The notes under the pieces: model-generated | Told to the model about the DNA's origin: nothing | Databases searched by the model: none | What the model saw: only the letters and a program-made list of their open reading frames with translations | Program-made: the position numbers and the translations under genes | NCBI RefSeq assembly: GCF_964656455.1 | Contig: NC_135718.1 | Location: 148,162,762 to 148,226,761 of the forward strand | Length of the DNA: 64,000 nucleotides | From: Halichoerus grypus | Taxonomy: Eukaryota; Chordata; Mammalia; Carnivora; Phocidae | Reading direction: 5' to 3' | Shown here: positions 31,890-43,999 of the stretch, piece by piece | How the letters are laid out: each line of letters opens with the position of its first letter | Numbering within the stretch: position 1 is the first letter of the stretch

Positions 31890-34800
31890 TTTTTATGCTT
31901 CAGTTTTAGTTTCTGTTTTGTTTTGTTTTGTTTTGTTTTTGATAGAGACTTTCCTGCTAGTATGTTTTCTCAATTCCTAAGGGATGTTAGGACAAAGTCA
32001 TTATTTTTCTACTCCCTTCCATAATATGCCAATATGTCTTTTTGTATTTTAATCTTCATGCTATATACTATCATATGCAATCATATGCAATCAGCTGATC
32101 CGTCAGTATTTTTTTGGCACAGTATTGGGTACCATGAAAACTATCACCAGTAATGAGATGACAGTTATGGCCTAAAATTTAATTGACAAAAAAGAATAGT
32201 ATACACTAAAAAGTAGATAACTTTCTAGGACTGAATATAAATAAGTGCTAAATTCTGTATTAGATCACAGAGATTTAAAACCGACAGGCCTTGGAAATGT
32301 TTTGCTTGGCCCATACTGTGTTTTACAAAGTTTTAACATGGGAATTTTACATTAAAGTTAGATACTACAACTCAACAGAAAGAACCAGATGATTTGGAGG
32401 CCCTAGGCACACATTGAGGTAAGATAGCAATACTTTGAGCCCATAGCCCTCCCTAACCCCATTGATCTTTTCGCATAAACTCTTCTTGTCCCAGTATGTG
32501 GGCTAACCCTCCCTTTCCATGGTAGGAATTTACGAAGTTCTTGTTCACTGTTCAGGTGACTTGGCATCAAGCCAGCTCTGCAGCTCTGATGGTTTAGGGT
32601 TTGTACCATAATCCTGGGAGCCTGGTCTCTGCCTTCTTACTGGGAATAGTCTTCACTTGCTTTCCCAGTTTTGTATCCTTCCTCCTACCGCCAGTCTCTT
32701 CTTCACCATGCCCCAATTGTTCTGGTGATATCTGAAAATCAGACTTTGGTAGGGCCCAGAGAGGTATAACCTACTAACACAATCTGTGGTATTGCCTGTT
32801 CTTATCTGCTCATTGGCTGGATTGGGCACCCTACTGTTTCTGTTTCAATTGCCTGATGACAGCTACTTGTCCAAACCATCACCGAAGGCATCCTTCTGAA
32901 TTCTACTTTCTGCTGCGTATCAGAGTACACAGTTTTCCCTCATGAATGGCTTCCTCCCACCCACGTATCTGCTGTACCTCGGTGAGTATCTCTGAATCCA
33001 GGCCCTTTTCTGTCTACACCTTCCTACCACAGATAACCTTCCAATTCTGATCATCTCACGAAAGAGCAAAATTGATCTAAATGGGGTTGAATATGGCTTA
33101 TGTGGAAATAAGTTTTGGCCAGTTTAGTTGGTGCAAGATTATGAATGGTGTACCAACCACTTCTCAAGAAAAATAGTAAATATGATTCTGCTGATGTTCT
33201 TCATTATATAAAATGAAATGTGGAGATGCCTTAATGCTGAAAAGTGATTTTTCAACATAAAGCATTATTATAGTTCATTTTTAACAAGGCATTTGTATTT
33301 ATCTTATGAAGTGCTTCCCTTTCTGCATCCCTTACCATTTGCTGTTGAATTTGCAATCTATGATACATATTCATTATTCACTATTCCAGGTATTGCCAAT
33401 GGGAATTGACAAAGGAAGAAGAAAAAGAAAATCTTATTGCATTCAACATATATTATAATGAATATTCACCTCAAAATATACCAATATGCTACCTACAACC
33501 CTCTTCTTACTTCTCTTATCCTTTCCCCTTTTCTTTTTTCCCTCTCTCTTCTCTTCCTTTTTATACTTCTCATTCTCCTGTTCCTCATCTCTTTCCCCCT
33601 CCCTTTCCTTGATTTCTGTTTTTTTGTTTGTTTGTTTTGTGTGAAAGTAGCTAAAACAAGAACATCATCACATCAGATTCTATGAAGTGACCCTTGGGCA
33701 TCAGGACTATTGAGAGGCATGTGGTTCTTCAAGAAATCTCAACCAGTGGGGAAGTACATCTAGCACATTCGTTTGTCTGAAGAAGTACATAGAGTAGCAT
33801 AATGTCCTATTTATTTATGCTAAATGACTATTTAGTATAAAACAATGCATTATCATCAATACACGTAAATAATTTCATAAATGCAAAACAGTACAAATCC
33901 TTCCTCAGGGCCAGTACCTTCCTTATTTAAAGAAAATCAGCCCTTCGTTACTGACTTTTTGTTATAATTTCTATATTTGGGAAAGATCATAGTGGGACCA
34001 ATAGTTGCATAGGAAGAAGTGTATAAGAACTGGATCCAGTGGAATTAATGTCCTTGGAAGAAGGTGATGGAGAATCTTATCAGCACTGTGCCCTATTTAA
34101 TATTCTTGCTCAATGGACCCCTCAGGATCAGATATATGGTGGTAAAGGAAAGGGAATTCAGAATGACAAGAATGATTTGTGAATTGAAGCAGCCAACTAA
34201 AGGAATGATGAACATGCTCAACCAAGTAACGTTGGAGAATAGAATATTCTCCATTTTATGGAATGTAACTCAACAAAGAACTCAATGAAGTAAAAAGTCA
34301 GCTTTAGATATTTAGAAATAATTATATCAATAATTATATGAACTCATTTTTATATTACTTTATACTTTTCAAATACATCCTTGCCTTGTTTTCTTTCAGC
34401 AAACATTTAAGGTAAGATGAAATTTCATTTCATTTTTATAAATGTAGAAACAGGCCTGGAGAGGATATGTTTTACTCAGGTAATGAATGCGGGAGTGGAG
34501 AAGAAAATCTACTGGCTCTACGCATTTCTATGCTGCTCCTCTGACTGTATTAATAAATAATGAAGATTAATTGATCACTGAAATTCAATGTGTTAAGAGA
34601 ATGGGATGAGTAAAGTAATTATATAATATTACAGTACATAATACTATAAAGTACATAGCAATTATGTAATATTGTGGGAAAAGTGTATTAACCCTCTCAC
34701 ATCATTTACCTACTGAATCCTGTTGAAGTCCATAGCGTGGGCCATTTGAAGCTGAAATTGAAAAGATGCTGTGAGGCCCAGGCTGCCTCTGAGGATAATG

Positions 34801-35590
34801 GAAGATAGACTGGGTGATCTGTTAAATGTGACTGGTTCAAGTCTAGAGGATTCAAATGGCTCTTGTTGTATTCATTAGAAACAGGTTTGCTTAACAGTCT
34901 CCAGAGCTCCCTGAGAATGGAGCTGACATTTGCAAATGATAGGCTTAGGAACTGTCTTCCTTCCACAAGTCCCCTTTTCTATTGTTCCTTTTCCTCTGAG
35001 CTTTCCTTCTGGATGTTGGTAAATCTCAAGGAAATGCACTTGTGTTTTCTGTTGTCACATCTCATCAGTGCTCTGCAAGGGGGGTTGGCGGGGAGATGAG
35101 GGAGAACCAGGAAGAAGGAGAGAATGCCCTGGGCTGAAATGGCAGTAGCATGCAAATGAATGCCAACTCTGTGAACATTTCCCAAGCAGTCACATTTTAT
35201 TACAACCAAATCATGGGCTGCGATTCCTAGAAAATGGCAAAAGAGGGACAGGAAAAAAAAAAAGAAAGTGACCATGCATAATTTATTCTTAATAGGCTCA
35301 CTTATTTAAACGGCAAGGGCACCTACCATCCAGTTGTTTATCTCTTTCAATAAATACATACATATTTACTAACTATACTCACCAGCCTAGATAGGAAATA
35401 GAGGTGTGTATGTGTCTATATTAATTTTTACATCTCCATCCAAATGTTTTGTCCTTTACCATCTTGGTTCTATTGTAAATCTTCAAATTTAACTAGGTCC
35501 CTGGGCAACCAACTCTCCCACAATGCTTCAGTCCAGAAAGGCAATCCCAGATCTTAGCACATTAAATTAGGAATAAAGACAGATATCTGT
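31890..35590. other. 3.7 kb mostly unassigned
   Basis: Includes a (GTTTT)n run near 31916-31940, a duplicated ATCATATGCA at 32071-32090 and the polypyrimidine tract listed separately. One 51-codon stop-free stretch without ATG (about 34030-34185, plus) shows no recognised similarity. I see no exon or named repeat, though old repeats may be hidden. Confidence 0.4.
33508..33612 (+). repeat. Polypyrimidine tract
   Basis: About 100 bases almost entirely C and T on the plus strand, with only scattered purines. Two overlapping frames of Ser/Phe/Leu-rich sequence run through it and are artefacts. Confidence 0.85.
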
Positions 35591-35594
35591 CAAT

Positions 35595-35735
35595 GACCAG
35601 ACTCACTCTGGTGAGCATTTAAAAATAGATATTCCTGGGAATCACTCTTCTGAAATTTTGATTTTCTGTATCTGGAATGGGAGATGATGCACAGCCAGGT
35701 TTGGAACCATGTAATAAGGCACATGGTTCAGGTAA
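35595..35735 (+). mobile_element. Possible MER5-like MITE
   Basis: AGCATTTAAAAATAGATATTCC, TGGGAATCACTC and AATTTTGATTTTCTGTATC resemble a decayed MER5A-type hAT element. Terminal repeats are not intact. Confidence 0.4.
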
Positions 35736-35944
35736 AGCCAAATTGGTAAAAGCAATTCATTATTTTAATAGGCTTATAAGACTATACCAGATGACAATTG
35801 CAGCTTTTTGCAGGATTAAGTCTGGGACAAAAAGTAAAGTATAAATCACATATCCATCAGATGAGGAATATTTCAATATACAGTAGAAGGAGAAATAGGA
35901 AAGGAGTATATATAATTTTATGCAAGCACTGAGAAACTCTATCA

Positions 35945-36260
35945 AAAGTGATTGAGATGTGGTTCCCGCCTTTCATATGCTTCAGTCTGCTGAGGAAAAT
36001 AGTAGGTAAACACTTAAGTGCCATTTGATAATGAATGTGTTAGCATTTGTGTATACTTGAGAAAAGACCTAAAGGAGCAGAGAAGGGAGAGAAGCAGGCT
36101 TAGCTTGGGTGGCAGAGGGGGCAGACTTCACAGGGGACATGACACTTCTGCTGAATGTACAAGTATATAAAGAGTTTAGTAAGGTCAAGGTAGAATCACA
36201 TTCCAAAGAGAAGGAAAAGCACATGGAAAAATATAGACTTTTGAAGTCCGTGACAGTATA
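35945..36260 (-). mobile_element. L2 fragment
   Basis: AGATGTGGTTCCCGCC, AATAGTAGGTAAACACTTAAG, GACATGACACTTCTGCTGAATG and CACATTCCAAAGAGAAGG follow the reverse-complement L2 3' order. Confidence 0.62.
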
Positions 36261-37453
36261 AAAGCTAGTTGCCTAGTTTGTTCATGGCATAGTATTTAAA
36301 CAAATCTAATCAAATCAATTTAAAATAAATCAAAACAGAAGACATAGTTTGACAATAAAAAATAATTTTTAAATAATTCAAATTTAATTGCATATCCTGA
36401 CAATTTCCATGTGAATCAAACCTAGGGAAATCCATGTTTATAGTTCTTATATTACCTTCCTATTCCCTTCCTTCATGAGTCACTACTAGTATCTAAGATC
36501 TTCTTGCCTGCTCCAATCCCCTACTCTCTGCCTTTACCTAAACTCCTCACTGCCTCCCATTGTTGACTTTTGTTTCACCCTCATTCTTTAAGCTCTCTAG
36601 ACTTAAACTATTTAGTCTCCAAACTGCTTTTTTTTTGTTTTGTTTGTTTTGTTTTTAGAGATAAACATTAAAATGGCAATCATACTTACACTTCAAGACA
36701 AGATAGAATAATAGGGACTATATTTACCCTCCTATATAAAACAACTGAAATGGATGGAACATATGAAACAATTGTATTCAGACACTGGACATCAGGCAAA
36801 CAAATGGAGTTACCTGTGATTGCCTCATGTTACTGTATGGAAAGAGTTCCTGCATCATGGCACAAGGAAGGAGAACCAAAGTTGGAGATAGATGGACTCT
36901 CTGAGTTGAGGAAACATTGTTGAAAGACTAGGAAGATGAAGGTAGCTAGAATTCATAGGAAAGAATACTAGAGAAGAGAGAGCTATACAGATAGAGAACT
37001 TTAGAGATCCACACAGGGTCACCTTGAATATTCACCTGAGTACTAATCAACATATGTGTGTGAGGAAACTATGGCAGGTTGGGAAAAGCATCACCTGAAA
37101 GAACTAGGGGTAACATGCCTGGAGTGACATGGGTTCAAGAAGTGTTCCTGATCTCATTAATAAGACTAGAAAACCACATGATTCATGAAGCATTGGTAGA
37201 ACACACAGAGAAATATTGCCTTGATAGTACAAAATAATTATTCCTAGATTAATCGCAATATAGAACTGTTTAAAAAATCTTAGAAACAAGACCCCAAAAG
37301 ATTTAATTGCATCCAAGTAACTTAATTAAATTTCAGAGCAAAAGTTAAGAATGTTCATAGGAAAACAAAAATATCCAGCATCAAAGAAGATAAAGCTCAT
37401 GATGTATGGCATCCAATCAAAAATTACTAGGCATGTTGAAAAGGAAGGAAAAT

Positions 37454-37654
37454 TGGGCGCCTGGGTGGCTCAGTTGGTTAAGCGACTGCCTTCGGCTCAG
37501 GTCATGATCCTGGAGTCCTGGGATCGAGTCCCGCATCAGGCTCCCTGCTCAGCAGGGAGTCTGCTTCTCCCTGTGACCCTCCCCCCTCTCATGTGCTCTG
37601 TCTCCCTATCTCAAATAAATAAATAAAATCTTAAAAAAAAAAAAAAAAAAAAAA
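37454..37654 (+). mobile_element. SINEC, youngest-looking copy
   Basis: Intact head GGGCGCCTGGGTGGCTCAG, pol III A box TGGCTCAGTTGG (37466-37477) and B box GGATCGAGTCC (37521-37531), then a CCTCCCCCCTCTCATG segment and AAATAAATAAATAAAATC. An uninterrupted run of more than 20 A ends it. The exact 16-bp duplication GAAAAGGAAGGAAAAT is at 37438-37453 and 37655-37670. The long pure A tail and perfect duplication argue for recent insertion. Confidence 0.97.
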
Positions 37655-38273
37655 GAAAAGGAAGGAAAATACAATCTATAGTAGGGAGAAGAATTAATCA
37701 AAACCAATGCAGAACTGACACAAATGTTAAAATTAGCAGAGACTTATACTAAAACAATTATTATAACTTCATTCTTTACATTCATAATATTAAGTAGAAA
37801 CAGTAGATATTTTTAAAAACCCAAGTCAGTCTCTTAGAACTGAAACCATAATGTCTAAGATTATTTATACATACTGGAAAGGACTAACAATAGATCAGAC
37901 ACTGTAGAAGAAAATATCAATGAATGTAGCAATATTGCAGTGAAAACTTTCCAAAATTAAGCACAGAAAAAGACCCAAATATACAATTAAAGGAACATTA
38001 GTGAGTTTTGGAAAAGTCATAGAGACCTCATATATACCTATATAGAGTTCTCGGAGAAGGGGCTGTGGAAGAAAAATCTTTGAAGAAATAATGGCCCCCA
38101 ATTTTTCAAACTTGATGAAACACATAATCCCACAGATCAAAGAAGTTTAATGAACTCTAAGCACAAAAGACATGAAGCACAATAATAAACCAATGATAAA
38201 AAAAAATGATAAAAGCTTCTGGAGGCAAAGTCCCATTACATACAAAGAATCAATGATAAATGCAGCAGCAGAT

Positions 38274-38296
38274 TTGTGTGTGTGTGTGTGTGTGTG
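38274..38296 (+). repeat. (TG)n microsatellite
   Basis: About eleven TG units inside the ORF1 relic of the L1M, interrupting the CAGCAGATTTG...AGAAACAATGC text. Confidence 0.9.
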
Positions 38297-40240
38297 AGAA
38301 ACAATGCAATCAAGACGACAGTAAAGCAATATCTTTAAAGTACTAAAAGAAAAAAAAAAAAGATGTCACTCCAGAATCCTATATTCAGTGAAAATATCAT
38401 TTCAGTTTGAAGGCAAAATAAAGACTTCTTCAGACATCAGTTGAAAGTATTCATCATCAGCACAGTCAACCCTACAGAATATGTTAAGGGAAGTCCTTGA
38501 GGGAAATAAAAAGGATACCAGATAAAAATTTGAATCTCAACAAAGAAAGAACATTAGAAAGAGCTACAACATGGGTAAGTATATAAGGATTTTTCTTATT
38601 GTTTAAATCTGTAAATAGCAATTAACATTTAAACAAATAATATCAGTCTTGTGTGGGTGTTTATAACCTAAGTAAAAGTGAAAGGCATGGCAATAATAGC
38701 ATAAGGATGGATGGGGAGAAATTGAAGTGTACTACTGTGAGGTTCATACCATATGTGACAGTACATTGTCACTTGTAGGTAGACTATAATAAGTTGATGA
38801 TGATGATATATACTACAAACCCCAAAGTGTCCTCTAAAATAATATGGCAGAGATTTATAATTTAAAATCCAACAAAGGTGAAAGAATAGAATTTTAAAAA
38901 ACAGTCAATCTGAAAGAAGGCAGAAAAAGAGGAAAAAGAAATAGTCCTCTAAATAGATTTGATCCTAACCTGATTAATAATCACATTAAATATAAATGGA
39001 CCAAATAATCCCAAATAAAAGTCATAGATGATCAGATTAGATCAAAAGCAAGGACCAAAAGAAGAGCACATTCATCATAAAAACACAATAGATTTGAAGT
39101 GAATGAATGGGAAAATATGTACCATGCCAACACTAATCAAAAGATAGCTGGAATGGATATATTAATATAGTCAATGGATTTTAGAGCAAAAAGTATTACC
39201 AGGTATAAAAAAATGTTAATTCATAATGATAATTAAGTCAGTTTATCAAGAGGACATAACAATACTAAATGTTTATGCCCTCAATTACAAAACTTCAAAA
39301 TATATGAAGTGAAAACTAATGAAAGTCTAAGAAGTAATAGAAAAAACCCACAACTATAAACAAAGACTGTAATACTTCTTTATCAAACAATTAATAGAAT
39401 GAGTAAATGGAAAATCAATAAAGATATAAAATAGTGAAAAAACATGGTCTAGCACCTTCACAAAAGTGATCTTTATAGAATACTTCACCCAACAACAATA
39501 GAATATGTGTTATTTTAAAATGCATATAAAATATCAAGATTGACCATACTTGATGCTTGAAGGCTCAATAAATTTGAAAATATTCAAATCATATGAAGTG
39601 TGTAATAATTAGGGGAAAATCTGAAAAAAGATGATAGACCTTAACACTAAAAACTACAAAACATCCTTGAGAGAAATTAAAGAAAACCTAAGTAAATGGA
39701 GAGATACGACATATTTATTGGTTGAAAAATTCAATGCTCTCCTTACAGAAATTTCAGTAGGCATTTGGCAGAACTTGATAAACAAATGCTAAATTTCATT
39801 TAGAAATATAACGGATCAGCAATAAACGAAACAACTTAGAAAAAGGATAGTTGGAAGAAGATCACAACCTGACCCTCATTAAATGAGATTTATTGTAAAC
39901 CTTCAATAACCAAGACAGTAGTGTACTTATACAAGATAGACACATATATAGGAACAGAATAGAAAGTCTTAACATCCATCCACACATTTATGGAAAACTG
40001 ATTATCCAAAAGATATGAAGGTAACTCAATGGAAAGAGGATTTTTTTTTTTTCTAAACAAATGATGTTGGACCAATAGGATATCCATATGTAAAAATTGA
40101 ACACTGACACACACTTGCACTGTATACAAGAATGATCTCAAAATGTAAAACCCCAAACTTTAAATTTTATAGAAGGAAATATAGAATAAACTGTGTTAGG
40201 TGAAGGTTTCTCAGATATGGTCTCCAAAACACAATGTAAG

Positions 40241-40432
40241 TGGGGCGCCTGGGTGGCTCAGTTGGTTAAGTGCTTTTGGCTCAGGCCATGATCCCAGAGT
40301 CCTGAGATCAAGTCCCACATCAGGCTCCATGCTCAGCAGGAAGTCTGCTTCTCCCTCTCCCTCTGCCTCTCCCCCTACTTGTGCTCTCTCTGGCTCTTTC
40401 TCAAATAAATAAAATCTTTAAAAAAACACCCT
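40241..40432 (+). mobile_element. SINEC inside the L1M ORF2 relic
   Basis: Head GGGGCGCCTGGGTGGCTC and a short deletion in the segment after AGTTGGTTAAG (GTGCTTTTGG instead of the usual longer text). CTCAAATAAATAAAATC tail follows. The exact 12-bp duplication ACACAATGTAAG is at 40229-40240 and 40433-40444. Confidence 0.94.
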
Positions 40433-41374
40433 ACACAATGTAAGAAAAGACAAATTGATAAGTTAGATTTCATCAAAGTAATAATAAAAATAATGATAAT
40501 AAAGTCTACTTTTAGAAAGGCATTGTTAATGGAATAAAAAAAAACAAGACATAGACTAAGAGAAAATATTTGAAAATTATATGCATAATAAAGGACTTAT
40601 ATTCAGAATATACAAATAACTCTCTAAGCTTAAGGAAAAAAAAAAGGGAAAAGAAACAACCCAATAAAAGAAAAGGGCAAAAGACTGAGTGGATACTTTC
40701 CCAAAAGAAGTACATGGATGACAAATAAGGGGAATGCAAATCAAAACCACAATAAAATACCACAATCTCCATACTAAAATGGCTAAAATGAAAAAGGGTG
40801 ACCATATCGTGTATTGGCAAGGCTATGGAGGAACTAGAAGCCTCATGAACTACTGGAGGAAATGTAGAATGGTATAACCACTTTGGAAAGAAATTGACAA
40901 AGTTAAGCAAAAATCGATTTCATTTCATTATTAGGTATTTAATAAAATGAAAACGTGTTCATACAAAGACTTGTACATAGGTTTCAGAGAAGTTTTATTT
41001 TTATTAGTTTCAAAGTGGAAATATCCAGATGGCCATCAACAGGGAAATGCACAAATTGTGATCTTTTTATGCAATGGAATATTACTCAGCAATGAAAGGA
41101 ATGGACTTTTGACACATGATGTAGCATGGAAGAGTCTCAAATTACATTGAATTAAAGAAGTGAGACACAAAGAGCACATACTGTGATTACATTTATATAC
41201 AGTTATAGAGAATTCAAGATATTCTACGTGATGGAAAGCAGATAAAAGATTTCCTGCAGGTGGGGATGGACATAGTGGTGGAGAGGAGTCAACAGGAGGG
41301 ATTCCAAAGGGCATGAGGAAATTTTGGGTTGATAGATGTATTCATTTTCTTGATCTGGTGATTATTTCATGGAG

Positions 41375-41411
41375 ATATATCTATATATCTATATATCTAT
41401 ATATCCATATA

Positions 41412-41443
<32 letters not shown>

Positions 41444-41505
41444 AACCTATCAAATTAGATACATAGATGTATATATGTGTATATATATAAACTTATCAAA
41501 TTAGA
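41375..41505 (+). repeat. AT/GT-rich expansion with a 46-bp duplication in the L1 3' UTR
   Basis: ATATCT units, then (TG)n and (TA)n. A 19-bp unit ATAAACCTATCAAATTAGA at 41441-41459 recurs as ATAAACTTATCAAATTAGA at 41487-41505. The single difference dates the duplication as not very recent. Confidence 0.85.
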
Positions 41506-41570
41506 CATCTTAATAGGTGTAGTTTAATGTATACAAGCTATACCTCAATAAAGCTGTTTAAACAACAGCA

Positions 41571-41672
41571 ATGAGAGAGAGATAATGATGGAAAAAGAGA
41601 GAGAGGGAGAGAGAGAGACGGAGCCAGTGAGATAGGGACAGAGAAAGAGACAGAGGCAGAGCGAGAGAGAGA
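41571..41672 (+). repeat. (GA)n purine-rich tract
   Basis: About 100 bases of GAGA with few interruptions, directly after the L1 3' end. It could be the residue of a SINE middle, but no head or tail is present. Confidence 0.85.
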
Positions 41673-42238
41673 CCACATACAAAATTTAGTTTTGCTTAGG
41701 TGAAGCCAAATATGGGAATTCTCACACATTAATAGACGTTGTCCCTGTTGCATGTAAATATGTTTATATTCTATTTCAATGGCTTTCTAGTAATACAGAA
41801 TTTCTAGAGAAATTTCCATAAATACGTGGAACCAAGTTTTCTATACAAAGTGAGGAGTCATTTCAAGCACATATATTAAAAGGTTGAATTAATAATGCCA
41901 CTCTTTTTTCCAATCCTTGAATTCTATAAGGCTTTGGTTAAAATTTCAGACATGCTGTTTGAACATAAAATCAGGAAGTGTCCGTTCCAGAAGGCATATT
42001 AACATACCCGTTACTGAGCTTTTTTGTTAGTCGAGCAGCTCCTACCCACAGGCTCTATCTCCTTAATTCTCTAACATTCTTTCTAGTTCCCAGGGGCTTT
42101 TTTTTTACTCACTTTTCACTACTATTCTCTTACCCCATCGATTTATATTCAAATCTTCACTTTATTTTTACCTTTTCTATCTTTGCCTATCAACTCTTCT
42201 TCTTAAACTTAACTTCTTAAACTTCCATGTTGATTGAG

Positions 42239-42298
42239 ATACCTTCTATCTCTATCTTGAGATAGAAGGTATTAAGAAGGTATCTTAATACCTTCTTA
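42239..42298. repeat. Two consecutive perfect hairpins
   Basis: ATACCTTCTATCTC (42239-42252) pairs exactly with GAGATAGAAGGTAT (42259-42272) around the 6-base loop TATCTT. Immediately next, TAAGAAGGTAT (42273-42283) pairs exactly with ATACCTTCTTA (42288-42298) around CTTA. The four arms share the 9-mer AGAAGGTAT or its complement, so any sense arm can also pair with either antisense arm. Confidence 0.95.
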
Positions 42299-42814
42299 TA
42301 ATCTCGGAGAATTTGGTTGTCTTAGCTATCCCTGGTAGTTCTAGGTGTGCAAGAGTGTGGGAATCCGGGTCACCACAAGACCGAACTCACCCCTGACAGT
42401 GCAAATCAAAAGACGTCGAAGAAGGGACTAGTTTTTAATGAAGGAGTAAAACAAAAAAGAATGTTCTGGAAAACCAGAACCATGGACTTGGGGCTGCCCT
42501 TAAGGAGCAGAGTGAATGCGGAAGAAATACCCTGATCTTTCTTCTCCTCCTTTCCAATCTCCTGGGCATACCTACCAGTGCCAGCTGGCAAGAGAGTGTG
42601 AGTAAGCTGCCTACGGGTGTCAGCCTACTCCAGGTACCAGCATGGCAGAGAAAGGCAAAAAAATGGATCTGGAGAAAAAAATAACATAGCACAGAGAAGA
42701 ATTCTGAAATTTTTATTTCAGTTCATATATATCTCTTATTCCAGTGAAATAACTGTTATGTCATGAGCTACTTAGTTCCAAAGGCAGAATTTTGAGAGGG
42801 AGATATTTACTTCA

Positions 42815-42995
42815 TCTAATATTGATTGAGTATATCTATTAAAGCAGAGTTGTGGGTGCTGTGAGAACAAAGGGATGAATGTGATATGTGTTCTTGTCTG
42901 CAGAGGTCTCGTGTTGGTGGTGGAGGACATATTCAGTTCTCTATACAATGCAAACCAATGGTAAGGACTTTAACAGAAGTATAAATAATGCACTA
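42815..42995 (-). mobile_element. L2 3' end fragment
   Basis: AATATTGATTGAGTATATC, GTTGTGGGTGCTGTGAG and AGGACATATTCAGTTC resemble the complement of the L2 3' end. Diverged; MIR is a weaker alternative. Confidence 0.5.
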
Positions 42996-43384
42996 CCGAG
43001 AACAGGGTGAGGGGTGGGCCTTGGCATCATCAGTCCTGTTCTTTAGCTTCCCCCCCGAGTCATCTCAGCTCTCTGCAGCCGGGACCACTGATGTCCCAGC
43101 TGGTGGACCCAGACCCTCTCAGTTCAGGAGTCAATCCTAAAAGAAGAAAGGATTTATATGTAACATCTGCCTCACTTCTTTCCAGTTGGACTGAGACTTG
43201 TCATGAATTTGTTGGCTCACTGAAAAAAAAAAGAAATAAACATAGATTTTAAGCTGTTGACCTTCCAATGAGGCCAAAGACCTTGTATCTTTGAGGATCA
43301 AAATGGCTTTGAGCAGCAGAGAACTGCCAAAGCCACTTACTCCTTCCCTTCATCTTCCTATATGTGCATTTACTTGCTGACTCT

Positions 43385-43995
43385 TCTCAGAATGTCCACG
43401 CTATGCCGGACACTGCACTGGAAACCTGGGGCTTCAGTGATGATAAAGACACATCGGGACTGTCTCTGTCCCCGTGAAGGTAACATTTTTTGTGGAAAAG
43501 GCAGGTTGAAGTAAATAACTAAATGCATGAATATATGAGGGTATTTTAGCTGGTGATGGGTTTATGAAGGAAAACAGTAGGGCTGTGGGAGACAGTAAAT
43601 GAGCATGAATGGCATGGTCAGGTCTGATATCTCAGAGAAGATACGGATAACACAAAGAACCAAAGGGAAGAGTGTCAAGGAAGAAGCAGCAGCAATGAAA
43701 AGTCCCACGAAGTGAAACTGACTTTGATTTGCTTGAGGCACAGAAAGGAGACTGTTGTAACCAAAATATGGTGAGAGGAGGAGGAAAAATGGTCTGTAAA
43801 GATAGAAGAGAACAAATCTTTCAAGACCTTCTGGACCGCAGGAGAGGTTTCAGACTGTATTCTAAGTGCTGGGTATCTAAGCTGGAGAGTGACATAATTT
43901 GATCTCCTATTTGCTGGATGTGAATGAAGTCTGGGTATAAAAGGTAGACTGAATAGGAGGCAGACCCAGTTATTGAGATAAAGTAATTCTGGCTA
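43385..43995 (-). mobile_element. L2 fragment, extended
   Basis: CCACGCTATGCCGGACACTGC, CTTCAGTGATGATAAAGAC, AGTAAATAACTAAATGC, TTCTAAGTGCTGGGTATC and AGTGACATAATTTGATC follow the reverse-complement L2 order. It contains the L2 3' end again, so it is a different copy from 42815-42995. Confidence 0.68.
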
Positions 43996-43999
43996 CGTC

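Larger units (their letters stand above)
36650..41565 (+). mobile_element. L1M LINE, 5' UTR to 3' end, lacking the RT core
   Basis: The most complete L1 of the window. Probable 5' UTR lies at 36650-37330. ORF1 relics run to about 38480 (AAGAAATAATGGCCCCC; GAAACAATGCAATCAAGACG; AAAGACTTCTTCAGACATC; ATGTTAAGGGAAGTCC), and the inter-ORF region follows. ORF2 endonuclease-side relics occupy 38940-39620 (ATAAATGGACCAAATAATCCC; GATAGCTGGAATGGATATATT; AGAGGACATAACAATACTAAATG). At about 39630 the text jumps to downstream ORF2 (AGAAATTAAAGAAAACCTAAG), then GATGTTGGACCAATAGG and GGCAAGGCTATGGAGG. 3' UTR and the end come near 41565. The RT core is therefore deleted. Frames are broken throughout. Confidence 0.85.

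Noticed and set aside
34030..34185. 51-codon stop-free stretch resembling an exon
   Set aside because: No initiator, no convincing acceptor and donor pair, and no recognised similarity. It is within chance expectation for 64 kb in six frames.
37466..37531. tRNA gene
   Set aside because: The A and B boxes belong to the tRNA-derived head of a SINEC. There is no cloverleaf with a CCA-ready end.
37351..37626. 91-codon plus frame
   Set aside because: It begins in L1 sequence and ends in the young SINEC. It is not a retained L1 protein.
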